Source: Symsagittifera roscoffensis
Lineage: Eukaryota > Xenacoelomorpha > Acoela > Convolutidae
DNA length: 64,000 nucleotides
Assembly: GCF_963678635.1 (NCBI RefSeq)
Contig: NC_087063.1
Coordinates: forward strand, 1-64,000
Reading direction: 5' to 3'
Made by a program: the position numbers and the translations under genes. Numbering within the stretch: the first letter of the stretch is position 1; each line of letters starts with the position of its first letter. This document shows, piece after piece, positions 54,944-64,000 of this stretch. The notes beneath the pieces were generated by a model. The model did no database searches. It was given only the letters and a program-made list of their open reading frames with translations, and had not been told where the DNA came from.

Positions 54944-55704
54944 TCACTTAGGTGACCAAAAGTGTCGAAAGAAAAGAAAAAAAAAATTCTTAAAAGCTTC
55001 TTTTTTTTATGTATGTCCGCTTTACAAAATTTTTTTTCCCATAGAAGTTTGATTTAATTGTCTGAACAAGTAGCACACTTTACTATAAGGTCCATAGGAA
55101 GCCAAAAAGATTTGAAGAAAAACAAATTGAAGATGATAAGTGCAAACTCAAACTCTAGAAGTCTATTTTTGAGATTTTTAGGGCTAGAGCCAATTTTGTC
55201 AGTTTTTAGTCACTTTTGGAGAATTCTAGGTCTTTTTCAAGTGTTTTCTGGGTTTTCTGGGTATATTCTGCGTTTTAGGGTCAATCTCATTGTTTTTTGT
55301 ATATTTCGGTCACTTTTTGGGATTTTTGGGTTTAGAAGTCAGTTTTTGAGATTTTTAGGGCTAGAGCCAATTTTGTCAGTCTTTAGTCATTTTGGCCCAT
55401 ATTTTAGCCGAAAAAACATCAAAGTGGTCGGTCAAAACTGGTTTGGTATATTTTCAGCCTTTTATGTTAGTTTCAAGGTTTTAGGGCTAGATTGGGCCGA
55501 TTTCTGCCCAATTTGGAGGTTTTTTTGGTCCATGTCACATTTGGACAAATTCCTAACCCTCTTAACCCCATGTCACATTTGGGGTCACATTTAGACCAGG
55601 AAAATCCATGTCACATTTAGACATGTCACATTTGGACCAGGAAACTGGCCCGGCTCATGTCACATTTGGAAATTCCCCCTGGTCCAAATGTGACATGGCT
55701 AAGG
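54944..55704. other. Subtelomere-like spacer with short repeats
   Basis: Includes a ~182-bp spaced duplication of GGGCTAGAGCCAATTTTGTC (about 55170 and 55352). At 55550-55695 there are several copies of TGTCACATTTGGACCAG in both orientations leading into the telomeric array. A 178-codon open frame here is Phe-rich repeat translation, not a gene. Confidence 0.6.
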
Positions 55705-55877
55705 CCCTAACCCTAACCCTAACCCTAACCCTAACCCTAACCCTAACCCTAACCCTAACCCTAACCCTAACCCTAACCCTAACCCTAACCCTAACCCTAA
55801 CCCTAACCCTAACCCTAACCCTAACCCTAACCCTAACCCAACCCTAACCCTAACCCTAACCCTAACCCTAACCCTAA
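55705..55877 (+). repeat. Telomere-type (CCCTAA)n array
   Basis: About 29 units with a single variant (CCCAA near 55837). The C-rich strand reads 5'-3' on plus, the orientation of a chromosome whose left end lies here. Sequence nevertheless continues on both sides, so this is an interstitial array or a mis-joined end. Confidence 0.95.
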
Positions 55878-57178
55878 AGGGGGGTAACTAGGGAAACAAA
55901 AACAAGAAAAAGTATAGAAAAAGGAACAAAAACCATAAAACGAAAAGACAGTGACTTTGATACCGGATCATTGGGATCAAACCTTTATATTAATTAAATA
56001 GTATACCCATACTGTTTTACAAGACCGATCGTTTCGATCAATATAGCAATTTAAACCAGTGACTTCAATAAGGTGCCCGAGTGGGGGGCGTTGTTAAGGG
56101 TTTTCAGATACATTGCAACCTAGCCGGACCACTAGGAGACTTGACTGGAAGAGGTGACCAGTCGAGTGGGAAAGTGGTTCACAAGGATCGAACCGGACCA
56201 CTAGGAGACTTGACTGGAAAGGGTGACCAGCCGAGTGGGAAAGTGGTTCACAAGGATCGAACCGGACCACTAGGAGACTTGACTGGAAGACGTGACCAGC
56301 CAAGTGGGAAAGTGGTGCTGCTGTCAAGTGCAGAACAGAGACAACCAGCACATGATCACGACAGGAGGACGCACAGGGGTGTTCTCAAGTTGGGCAACGG
56401 GTATCGTTAGAATCCACATTACATTATAGGAGATAAGTGTAAAATTGGAAAAGCGGAGTCCCATTGTTTTGAGGAAGTTTTTGCACAAGCAGGCCTGGAA
56501 ACAGGTCTACGGTTTTCTCTCGAGAGGTTTAGCACCCGGCGCTTAAGGGATTTTTCGGCTTAAGAGGGGGGCTAAAGAGGGGGGAGGTTAGAAGGGGGGC
56601 TGGTTAAGTTAGAGGTTAGCGGTTATAAATTGTAAAAAGGGGGGACACATTAGAGTAACTAATTGTTCGGCATCGTCGACTTAGTTACATTAGATATTTA
56701 CACGCGTTGGCTATAGGAAGCGGATATCCGAAATTAGAATCAGGTTAAGGTAGGTACCCTGGTCGGATCGGTAAGGGGGAACGGACATAGACAGTTTTTG
56801 TGATACCCCATAAGATCGCTAGCAGGGGGGAGGAAAACGCGTGGCAATCGGGTACCAGACATTTTTCGGACAAAGATTGACATTGGTCAACCTTGAATTT
56901 CAGGAGAATTCATCCATCTGTTTTTGAAATTTTTCCAGTTTAAATTTTTACGTTTTGGTGAAAATTTTTTGTTGGTATTTTAACGAACAGGTGATCACAA
57001 GATACCTGCGGGGAATTTAGGGTTTCAAATACAGGGGATCAGTATTTGAGTTTTGACCAGTAAAATAGGGATTTTGGGAAAAATTTCACTAGAGCTGAAG
57101 TGGTGGTAAAATGTACAGTTGTTCAACAGTCCCTACAACGAAGAAGAAAAGACCCGACATCCAGACACTCAGTGACGA
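55878..57178. other. Unassigned sequence with G-rich blocks
   Basis: GC-richer than the left part, with repeated GGGGGG blocks (56555-56645, 56825). It holds the 69-bp minisatellite at 56124-56318. It could be the LTR and leader of the element that carries the gag-like ORF at 58102, but I could not find a second LTR. Confidence 0.4.
56124..56318 (+). repeat. 69-bp minisatellite, nearly three copies
   Basis: Units start at 56124, 56193 and 56262 with CCGGACCACTAGGAGACTTG. The length is a multiple of three, so a plus-strand frame (56081-56410) reads a 23-residue repeat GPLGDLTG... three times. I do not consider this proof of coding. Confidence 0.9.
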
Positions 57179-57860
57179 GTCTTGGGACAGTACCGAAGAA
57201 GTCTTGGGACATTGCAGTCGGGGGACAGTCTTGGATCAACACGGTCTTGGGACAGTTTCGGGACAGAGCAGTCTTGGGACAGTCTTGGGATAGTGCAGCC
57301 TTGGGACAGTCTTGGACCAGAGCAGTCTTGGTACGAAACAGTCTTGGGACAGTGGTCTTGGGACATTGGTCTTGGGACAGTGGTCTTGGGACATTGGTCT
57401 TGGGACATTGGTCTTGGGACATTGGTCTTGGGACATTGGTCTTGGGACAGTGGTCTTGGGACATTGGTCTTGGGACATTGGTCTTGGGACATTGGTCTTG
57501 GGACATTGGTCTTGGGACATTGGTCTTGAGACATTGGTCTTGGGACAGTGGTCTTGGGACATTGGTCTTGGGACAGTGGTCTTGGGACATTGGTCTTGGG
57601 CTATTGGTCTTGGGACAGTGGTCTTGGGACATTGGTCTTGGGACAGTGGTCTTGGGACATTGGTCTTGGGCCATTGGTCTTGGGACAGTGGTCTTGGGAC
57701 ATTAGTCTTGGGACACTAGTCTTGGGAAATTGGTCTTGGGACAGTGGTCTTGGGACATCAGTCTTGGGACACTAGTCTGGAGACATTGGTCTTGGGAAAT
57801 TAGTCTTGGGACACTAACAAGAAGTACTGGGACAGCACTGAATAGTCTTGAGACGGTAGA
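57179..57860 (+). repeat. 14-bp minisatellite (GTCTTGGGACATTG)
   Basis: Roughly forty copies of GTCTTGGGACATTG or the variant with ACAGTG, degenerate at both ends. Because 14 is not divisible by three, all three plus frames read the same 14-residue repeat (LGHWSWDIGLGTLV). No unit contains a stop on either strand, which creates long meaningless open frames. Confidence 0.95.
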
Positions 57861-58101
57861 GAGAAAGTCTTGGAACAGCATAAAGAAGGGGGTACTAAAA
57901 GAGTACTAAGTCAGGGTGAAGTAACCAATTGTAAAATCAATTTCTCTATCCAATCCTAACATATAGAGTTTTCAAGAGCTTTGGAAACGTTGTTTTTAAC
58001 AAATTGTCAATTTTTTTAAATAAAATTTTGTCAAAATAGGTTTTAACCTTAGAGTAGAATTTTGTAGATTGTAATACTGTAAATAGGAACAATTGTAAGT
58101 A
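57861..58101. other. Spacer upstream of the gag-like ORF
   Basis: Unassigned AT-rich sequence between the minisatellite and the ATG at 58102. Confidence 0.4.
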
Positions 58102-59040
58102 ATGAGGCGGAGCAGGGTACCGGTAGCTGAAAAAAGATCTACCGAGGCGAGAACAAAGTATATTTCGTCGCTACGTAAAACAACATCAATGGGTCCGAAG
58201 GTAACAAAGAAGAACTTTTCAGTTAGTATGGTTAACACGAGGAGTACTACGGAGAACAGAGCAAAGGAGAGCACGGAAGGGGAACGAGTAGAACCCACCA
58301 TCGAGATTGATCTAGAGACACCGGATCAAAGTGTGGATGAAGTGGGAAAGAAAACGACAGAGTCAACTCCGATGCCCAATGCGGAAGAACCTAATCCGAT
58401 GCCCATGGAGTTCTCACCGATAGACAACGTGGAAGACACAACAGGCAACACGCCAGAAACGGTGAAGGAAGTGTCTCAGAAGAGAACGTCTTTTACTGAA
58501 AGATTAGCGATGATGGTCGGAATGAGATCGAAGGACGCAGCAATGGAGGAGACGAAAACCGAGAAAGGCAAAACATTCGGAACAGTTTCCACGAGAACGA
58601 CAGACACCGACCAAAACGAAGACCAGTTCAGACCGGGAACAGCAATCAACAACAGGACAACAACTGACCATGGAACAGCTACTCTTGAGCTAGGTGATTT
58701 GATGGCGAAGCTAGATCAGATAGATGAGAAAATGAAGCACAGCGAAGTCGATAGAAATTTGATAAGGAAGGAAATGAGAAACAACAAACATGAGTACCTG
58801 GACAACTATTTCCATCTAGCGAGAACAACGGAGGAAAAGCTTCAGCAGATGTCTGACAAAGTAGAAATCACTGATGGAGAGCGAGACAAGAACATCAGAA
58901 AAGACATGCTAGAAATGAAGCAACGATATGACGTAGTGAATAGCCAGTTGGGAAGTTTGGAAACGAGAATGGATACGACGAGTAGGGACCAGGCTGAGAG
59001 CTCAAGTGCTAAAAGGGTTTCGGTACGTTCCGGGGGGTAG
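58102..59040 (+). CDS. Gag-like coiled-coil protein
   Basis: 312-codon open frame from ATG 58102. An internal MVNTRSTTENRA resembles the start of many retrotransposon Gag proteins ('MxNTRS'), so translation might begin at 58228. The middle is Thr/Glu-rich and disordered. Residues about 195-300 are predicted coiled coil (LGDLMAKLDQIDEKMKHSEV and onward heptads). No zinc knuckle or capsid domain is reached before the stop, so it may be a truncated Gag. Upstream sequence could be the element's leader. What else it could be: a low-complexity host protein. Confidence 0.45.
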   Translation: MRRSRVPVAEKRSTEARTKYISSLRKTTSMGPKVTKKNFSVSMVNTRSTTENRAKESTEGERVEPTIEIDLETPDQSVDEVGKKTTESTPMPNAEEPNPMPMEFSPIDNVEDTTGNTPETVKEVSQKRTSFTERLAMMVGMRSKDAAMEETKTEKGKTFGTVSTRTTDTDQNEDQFRPGTAINNRTTTDHGTATLELGDLMAKLDQIDEKMKHSEVDRNLIRKEMRNNKHEYLDNYFHLARTTEEKLQQMSDKVEITDGERDKNIRKDMLEMKQRYDVVNSQLGSLETRMDTTSRDQAESSSAKRVSVRSGG

Positions 59041-60240
59041 CGCTAAGTTTTTTTTTGTTTTTAAAAAAAATCGCGATTTTTCAAAATCGCGTTTTTTTAC
59101 AAGTTTGAAGCATCATAACTCATTGAGTTTTGCTTCAAACAACACTAAAATTGGTGTCCATGTTGTCCAACTGTTGGACAACGTTGACATATAAGAACAA
59201 AAGCTGAATGGTAATATCTGATCTAAAAATGGCTTCCAAAAATTGGTCAGAATTCGAAAACTCGATTTTTTTGCAATTTTTGAGGACCTCTAACTCAACA
59301 AATATTTGAGATATCTCAACAATTTTGATATCAAATGTTCAACATAGCCAGGTCAAAAGTGTGACCAAGTTTCAATGGAAACCAAAAAGTTTAAAAAAAG
59401 TTAGAGGTCCTCAAACTTGCACCAAAATCGATTTTTTCGAAAATTTTAGCTTTTTTGAAGCTTGATAACTCATCGAAAATTCTTTCAAATGACACAAAAA
59501 TTTGTGTGCGTGTTTTCAAAGTGTAGTACTAGACGTGGTTTTAAGGAAAACAGCTGAATAGATTTTTTCGAGCCAAAATTCTATTTCAAAAATTGCTGAA
59601 AATCGAAAAAATCGTTTTTTTGGCAATTTTTGAGGACGTCTAACTCATTGAAAAAAAAAGATATCTCAATGATTTTTGTGTCAAAGCTTACCCAATCTCA
59701 GTTTTGAGCGGTGACGAATTTTCAGCACAATTAAAAAATCAGAAAAGAAGTTAGAGGTCATCAAACTTGCAACAAAATCAGTTTTCAATTTTTTCTGATT
59801 TTTTTTTGCAATTTTTGAGGACCTCTAACTCGAAGACCTTCCGAGATATCAAAAAGATTTTGATATCAACTCTTATACATACTAATGTCTCTATTTTGAC
59901 ATAATTTCAACAAAATTCAATTATTAGAAAAAAAGTTACAGGTCCTCAAAATTGTAGCAAAATAAACAGTTTTCGAAAATTGTCAACTTTTTGTCAAATT
60001 TTGAAGACCTATAACTCAAAAACTACTCAATAAAAATTTATAAATTTTTGATATGTTGTCAATATAGCAACGTTCCATCGTTTGAACGTTTAAGAAGCAA
60101 AAATTTCAAAAAAGAAAAAATTTCGTTAGAGGTCTACAAAACTTGCAAAAAAAATTGATTGAAAAAAAAAAAATTGAAAAAAAAAAATTGATAACTAATA
60201 AAGATTTAAGAAAGTATCAGCTTACAGGTTTCTGAGTGTA
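59041..60240. repeat. Alternating inverted short repeats (GAGGACCTCTAACTC family)
   Basis: TTTTTGAGGACCTCTAACTC occurs about every 170-350 bp (59279, 59620, 59812, and diverged after), alternating with its inverse GTTAGAGGTCCTCAAA (59400, 59750 and 59935). Runs of TCGAAAA/TTTTTCGA also recur. This gives a series of long imperfect hairpins. No gene. Confidence 0.65.
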
Positions 60241-60730
60241 GATATGTTGTTGTTGGGTTTTTTCTCGTAAAATCAAATTGAGTGCTTAATTGTTGATTTT
60301 AGACTTGAGAATTTTTGCTTTTTTGCTAAGGTCTTGTTGCAGGGTGGGGTATAAGTTATATGTTGATTCACTTAGAGATGCTTGTCCATGAACTGGTTCT
60401 AGTTGTTCTGATAAGAGTGGGTGACTTTCTTCAAAGGTGTATGGATTGTCTTGAAAAGAAATGCGTGTTGATGTTTGAGGATTGTTTGTAGTTATTGGAC
60501 TTTCTTGGGATGTGGTTGGTGGGGGCTGGTTTGGTGGTGGTTGATTAGTGTGATTTCTCAATTGATGGAGTTCGAATCTTACAGAGTTTTTGTTTTAGAA
60601 GGTCTTGGTTGTTTTTGTTGGGTTTTTTCTCGTATTTCCAAATTGAGTGCTTAATTGTTGACGTTAGACTTGAGAATTTTTAGGTTCTAGTTTTCATGTT
60701 TCTGAGTGTAGATATGATGTTAGATTTGCT
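60241..60730. repeat. Spaced duplication of ~80 bp and intervening sequence
   Basis: GAGTGCTTAATTGTTGA with flanking GTTGGGTTTTTTCTCGTA occurs at about 60250-60320 and 60615-60680. Between them lies T/G-rich sequence whose complement reads as a Pro/Thr/Ser-rich open frame (60286-60561, minus) of no recognisable family. Confidence 0.5.
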
Positions 60731-60832
60731 ATGAAGATACTTTACCAAACTATAAATATTGATCGGGTCTTTTTTTCTTCAGAGAAATATTTGAAATTTG
60801 AACAATTGAAATTCCTGAAGAATATTGCAAAG

Positions 60833-63800
60833 ATGATGCGACTTGATCGGAAACACCTCACACGGAAGTTTGATAGATACTACATAGGAAAATGGACGGT
60901 AGAAGACCCGCAGGAAAAGTTTGAAGTGAAGAAGGTGAATGAAGAGAAGGGGAAAGGACTCTTCGCAAAAATCCCATTTGTGAGACAGGACTTTTTGCTT
61001 TTTTACAGAGGAGAAAAAATAACATCATATGAATACACGAAGCTGTGTGAGGAGGGAAAGAATGAGTACGCTTTCGCACTGCAAGACCACAATTTGTATA
61101 TAGATGCAGCTGATGAGTCATCAGGATTGGCCAGATATATCAATGACTGTGGCGAAGAGCGGCCCAACGCAAGACCGAAAGTATGGAATGATGGGAAGGG
61201 AAATCACCATATCATGATAGTGGCGGAGCGAAACATAGAGCCCGGAGAGGAAATCCACTATGATTATGGAGGAGATTTTCTGCCTTGGAGGATTCCCAAG
61301 GGGAAAAAGCCAAAAGTAGCCTCAGAATACAGCGGATCCAATCCGACTGAACCCTACGGTTCCGTAATTTCTGGAATTGATAGCGAAAACGATAGTGAAA
61401 GAATAGAAGACGAAGTATCAGAAGACGAAAACCCCCCAGAACTTATCATTGAGTGCACCCAAACAGAGGCTCAACCCGAGCCTGTTATGATCAATTTCCC
61501 TCTGCAAAAACGCGGTCAAAAAACAGTTCAGAAGCCGCATGCAAGAGTCCGTCAACCACCAGAAATTAGTAACCCCCCAGTTTACCCGCCGAAGGCATCT
61601 CTAAAGAGGAGCTGCTCGAAAGATCCCCAAACAACCAGTAAACCTTTTCAAATAATTGGTACAAAGACACCAACTAATTATCTCAACGACCTTTTTTTGT
61701 GCCTCCATTGCAATTTTCCCATGACAGAGGCACATGAAATGATTGCGCACCAAATAGAGTGCGGCACAAGGCCCTTCAAGGGGAAAACCGAAGTAGTGAA
61801 TGGGAAAAGAAAGCACTATTTTCTGTATTGCACAGAATGTAGTGCTCTCTGCAACAGAACCCACTTCCCATCAATGAAAGCGCATATTGAGAGTGTTCAT
61901 TGCAAAGAACTCAAATGCGGCGAAACTTACCTATTTTTTCGTGTGGATGAGGAAACCGAAGCTCTGGACGTCAGTCATTCGAAAGTTTTGTGCAGTAATC
62001 CCTTAGAGCACATTTCCCCTGAGGATCAAGATTACGAACACCCTATCCATCAGCTGAGCGAAGAATCATCGAATGAATTGGACGATGAAGCGCCAACTGA
62101 TTCTAGACGGCAGCTTATTCTGAAGAATGAAGATACCAATAAGTTGTACCAATGCCAGTTCTGTGGTGATTCTGTCAGCTGGTACAGAAGTCTGCGACGC
62201 CATTTTGAGATTGTCCATGGTGTAAAAGACAGAAAAGTACTGTCGCTCTTCCAAAAATGCCACTTACTGGCGTTGAAGCCGATGAAGAGTCGAAAACGCT
62301 TCCTTTGTACGGCGGATGGTTGCTTGCGTTTAGTAGCTGATAAACGCAAGCACAAAGAGGAGCAACCAACTGGATCGTACCAGCACCCCCACGAGCCAGT
62401 TTGGCAAACTGTGAACAATGTCTGGCAGCTTCCTAAGAAGCTCACTCAACTTGCTGCCATATCTGAGACAGATGAGCAGTATTTAACAGAAAAAACGTAT
62501 GATTTTGTGGACTTCCTCGCCAAATATAAGATCATGAAGGAGGAAGAGATGAGAAGCGGAACGAACAGTACGTTCACAAAATCCAACATCAATGGAAAAC
62601 TACAAAAACTGAAGCAAATGGTCATTGCCACGAAGGGCATGACAGAACCACGCCGCATCCAGGACTGGATAAAATTATACCCGCATGTCACTGCGTCCAA
62701 AACTGTACTAAACATGCTGCTGGATCTTCAAAACTTCATTGACCATTTTCTGATCCAGGAAATTGGATCATTCCAGCAGAGAATTGACGTTATGGCCTTC
62801 AAGGGTCAAATTAAACTGCTCAGGAGTAACGAGTCAAGAAGAGGAAGAAGCAGGAAGCAGATCCTAAAAACCACAGCCGGAAACTCGTTGCCGCAACCAA
62901 AAGAAGTGAGGCTTCTTCGTGAAAAGATTCTTGAGTACTTGAAGAAAAAATTGTCGGAAGATCTAACGGACATCTTGGAATCCGAGTTCAGGACCTTGAC
63001 CTATAACATAATGGCCATTCTTACGCTTCGAAATTCAGCAAGATCCGGCACTATAAGTCTATTTAGAACTGAGTTCTTAGACAACAGAGACTTTTGTGAA
63101 AGTTTACAACTATATGCTATCGAGCTGGCGCCGAAGGAGCTCAACGATTTGAGAAAGGGGCCCGGAGAGCGAAAAAGAATAGAAGAAATGCAAAAAATGT
63201 TGCAAAGGACCCACAAGAACTTCTATTGCGAGGGAGTGAAGATGCAAGCACTCAGCGCTGAGGAAATGCAAATCGTTGACGACTTTGCCAAACTACGACA
63301 GAAGCTCGGAAAGTCTCATCAATACATTTTTGCTCCCTTGAACGCTCCTTCCGACCTCCACTATGAAAGCATGAAGAGTTACGGCAAGAATTGGGCAAGA
63401 TCACTACCCAAACAGCACAACATGCCTCATCTCAAAATCAACTCCACGCAGTATAGAAAACTGATGGCTACTTCGTGGAAAGAAAATATAAGTAGCACGC
63501 TGCACCGTGAGGCGCTTAATCAGCACACTGGGCACACAGAAGAAACTGCCGCTACTTATTATGAAGTTGCCCTCAACAAAAAAAGGAATGCAGCCGTGGC
63601 AAGCCATTATACCGACTTGGTTTTAAACCAAGGATTAGAACAGGATGCTAATCCCACTGTACAGGGTGATTTCGGCTTTGACGAACCGGGGCCAAGCACT
63701 AGAATAATTCCAGGTTTCTTGCAAAATCAGGAAGCTGACGACTCTGATATATCTGGAATATCTGAGTCGCCTCCCAGTTCAAATGGAGCGGAGTCAGAGT

Positions 63801-64000
63801 TAGAGGTCGAAACTCAGTCTTCAGATGAAGAAGTCAGCAGTGCTGAAGATGTCCCGCCGACCCATTTCCCAAGACGAGTACCTGTGTCTTACTTAGGAAA
63901 AGGAAATAAATGCTCAACATCACGCCTACCAATGAACCTAGAAGAAATAGCTGGGATGATCAGAAACAGAGAGCAGAGGACAGGTCGACAGAAATACGTG
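60833..64000 (+). CDS. SET domain - C2H2 fingers - tyrosine recombinase-like fusion (partial)
   Basis: An uninterrupted frame of 1056 codons from ATG 60833 to the window end; an in-frame ATG at 60731 would add 34 residues. A strong acceptor (TCTTTTTTTCTTCAG) before 60781 hints at an upstream exon. Residues ~38-148 form a SET domain close to KMT5A/SET8 in style: GKGLFAK, ARYINDCGEERPNA in place of RxINHS, and AERNIEPGEEIHYDYGG. C2H2-like fingers are near 290-312, 331-351 and 441-462. Residues ~560-915 resemble a tyrosine recombinase: Arg in SARSGTISLF (R737), Arg in STQYRKLMAT (R875), His in NQHTGHTEETAATYY (H901) and Tyr at 909/910. Acidic Ser-rich tail. Role inferred: a Crypton-like or domesticated recombinase carrying a histone lysine methyltransferase module; nuclear. 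Confidence 0.75.
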   Translation, partial: MMRLDRKHLTRKFDRYYIGKWTVEDPQEKFEVKKVNEEKGKGLFAKIPFVRQDFLLFYRGEKITSYEYTKLCEEGKNEYAFALQDHNLYIDAADESSGLARYINDCGEERPNARPKVWNDGKGNHHIMIVAERNIEPGEEIHYDYGGDFLPWRIPKGKKPKVASEYSGSNPTEPYGSVISGIDSENDSERIEDEVSEDENPPELIIECTQTEAQPEPVMINFPLQKRGQKTVQKPHARVRQPPEISNPPVYPPKASLKRSCSKDPQTTSKPFQIIGTKTPTNYLNDLFLCLHCNFPMTEAHEMIAHQIECGTRPFKGKTEVVNGKRKHYFLYCTECSALCNRTHFPSMKAHIESVHCKELKCGETYLFFRVDEETEALDVSHSKVLCSNPLEHISPEDQDYEHPIHQLSEESSNELDDEAPTDSRRQLILKNEDTNKLYQCQFCGDSVSWYRSLRRHFEIVHGVKDRKVLSLFQKCHLLALKPMKSRKRFLCTADGCLRLVADKRKHKEEQPTGSYQHPHEPVWQTVNNVWQLPKKLTQLAAISETDEQYLTEKTYDFVDFLAKYKIMKEEEMRSGTNSTFTKSNINGKLQKLKQMVIATKGMTEPRRIQDWIKLYPHVTASKTVLNMLLDLQNFIDHFLIQEIGSFQQRIDVMAFKGQIKLLRSNESRRGRSRKQILKTTAGNSLPQPKEVRLLREKILEYLKKKLSEDLTDILESEFRTLTYNIMAILTLRNSARSGTISLFRTEFLDNRDFCESLQLYAIELAPKELNDLRKGPGERKRIEEMQKMLQRTHKNFYCEGVKMQALSAEEMQIVDDFAKLRQKLGKSHQYIFAPLNAPSDLHYESMKSYGKNWARSLPKQHNMPHLKINSTQYRKLMATSWKENISSTLHREALNQHTGHTEETAATYYEVALNKKRNAAVASHYTDLVLNQGLEQDANPTVQGDFGFDEPGPSTRIIPGFLQNQEADDSDISGISESPPSSNGAESELEVETQSSDEEVSSAEDVPPTHFPRRVPVSYLGKGNKCSTSRLPMNLEEIAGMIRNREQRTGRQKYV

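Noticed and set aside
55058-55594. 178-codon Phe/Leu-rich open frame
   Set aside because: It contains an internal DNA duplication and has no recognisable domain or codon bias; looks like translated subtelomeric repeat.
55608-55847. Open frame of repeated Thr-Leu
   Set aside because: Translation of the CCCTAA telomeric array.
57100-57775. Long overlapping open frames on both strands
   Set aside because: They are translations of the 14-bp minisatellite, which lacks stops in every frame.
1-64000. tRNA, rRNA or other structural RNA genes
   Set aside because: Scanned for cloverleaf-type A/B boxes and conserved rRNA stretches; only the tRNA-complementary primer site of copia was found.

Overview
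The window is AT-rich eukaryotic (metazoan) DNA dominated by one large minus-strand host gene and a deep pile of mobile elements. Evidence for an animal: phase-1 modular lectin/FN3 exons with GT-AG (and one GC-AG) introns, a Polinton/adintovirus-like element, copia and Ty3-type retrotransposons, hAT- and Mutator-like MITEs, and a CCCTAA/TTAGGG telomere-type array (which argues against a typical insect TTAGG or nematode TTAGGC genome). I cannot place the species further; an aquatic invertebrate is my best guess. A 200-base N gap (52076-52275) separates two possibly unlinked contigs.

Left part (1-43.1 kb): ten exons of a secreted or membrane modular protein run right to left (43119 to 2287). 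In protein order they encode two fucolectin-type (F5/8C-like) domains, each split over two exons, a 406-codon FN3-like exon, a short FN3 tail, a bulb-lectin-like domain over two exons, and two Cys-bearing domains of unknown family. Every splice phase agrees and no exon carries a stop, so the gene looks functional although its introns are full of transposons. One intron holds a complete but dead copia element (3941-8859, 5-bp TSD). The 23.4-kb intron between 41724 and 18319 holds a 1106-bp tandem duplication, two direct 1.1-kb repeats, and between those a decayed Polinton (about 22.5-39.4 kb).

The Polinton is transcribed on the minus strand with tightly overlapping genes: two unknown proteins, a DEDD-like exonuclease candidate, a possible PC4-like protein, a small membrane protein, the packaging ATPase, a basic protein, the retroviral-type integrase, penton-like and core-like capsid proteins, the major capsid protein, a truncated cysteine protease, and protein-primed-type DNA polymerase B with N-terminal C2H2 fingers and two spliceosomal introns. 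Several genes carry single in-frame stops or homopolymer-associated frameshifts. Between the protease and the polymerase lies a separate ~3.6-kb unit bounded by nearly perfect inverted repeats (27831-31416). It carries its own, mostly plus-strand, genes: a PC4-like protein (frameshifted), a 208-aa protein with an HUH-like motif, and a divergent 214-aa NLS-bearing protein. This is the best candidate for an undescribed mobile unit.

Middle (43.2-52.1 kb): a tandem array of dead Ty3/gypsy copies on the minus strand (gag remnants, ~625-bp putative LTRs, two RNaseH-integrase segments 4158 bp apart that share disabling mutations).

Right part (52.3-64 kb): four units of a ~533-bp satellite, a 173-bp CCCTAA array oriented as if a chromosome began to its right, 69-bp and 14-bp minisatellites, a gag-like coiled-coil ORF, a region of alternating inverted short repeats, and an open reading frame (60833 to the window end) that fuses a KMT5A-like SET domain, C2H2 zinc fingers and a tyrosine-recombinase-like catalytic domain. 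That fusion is the second major point of interest.
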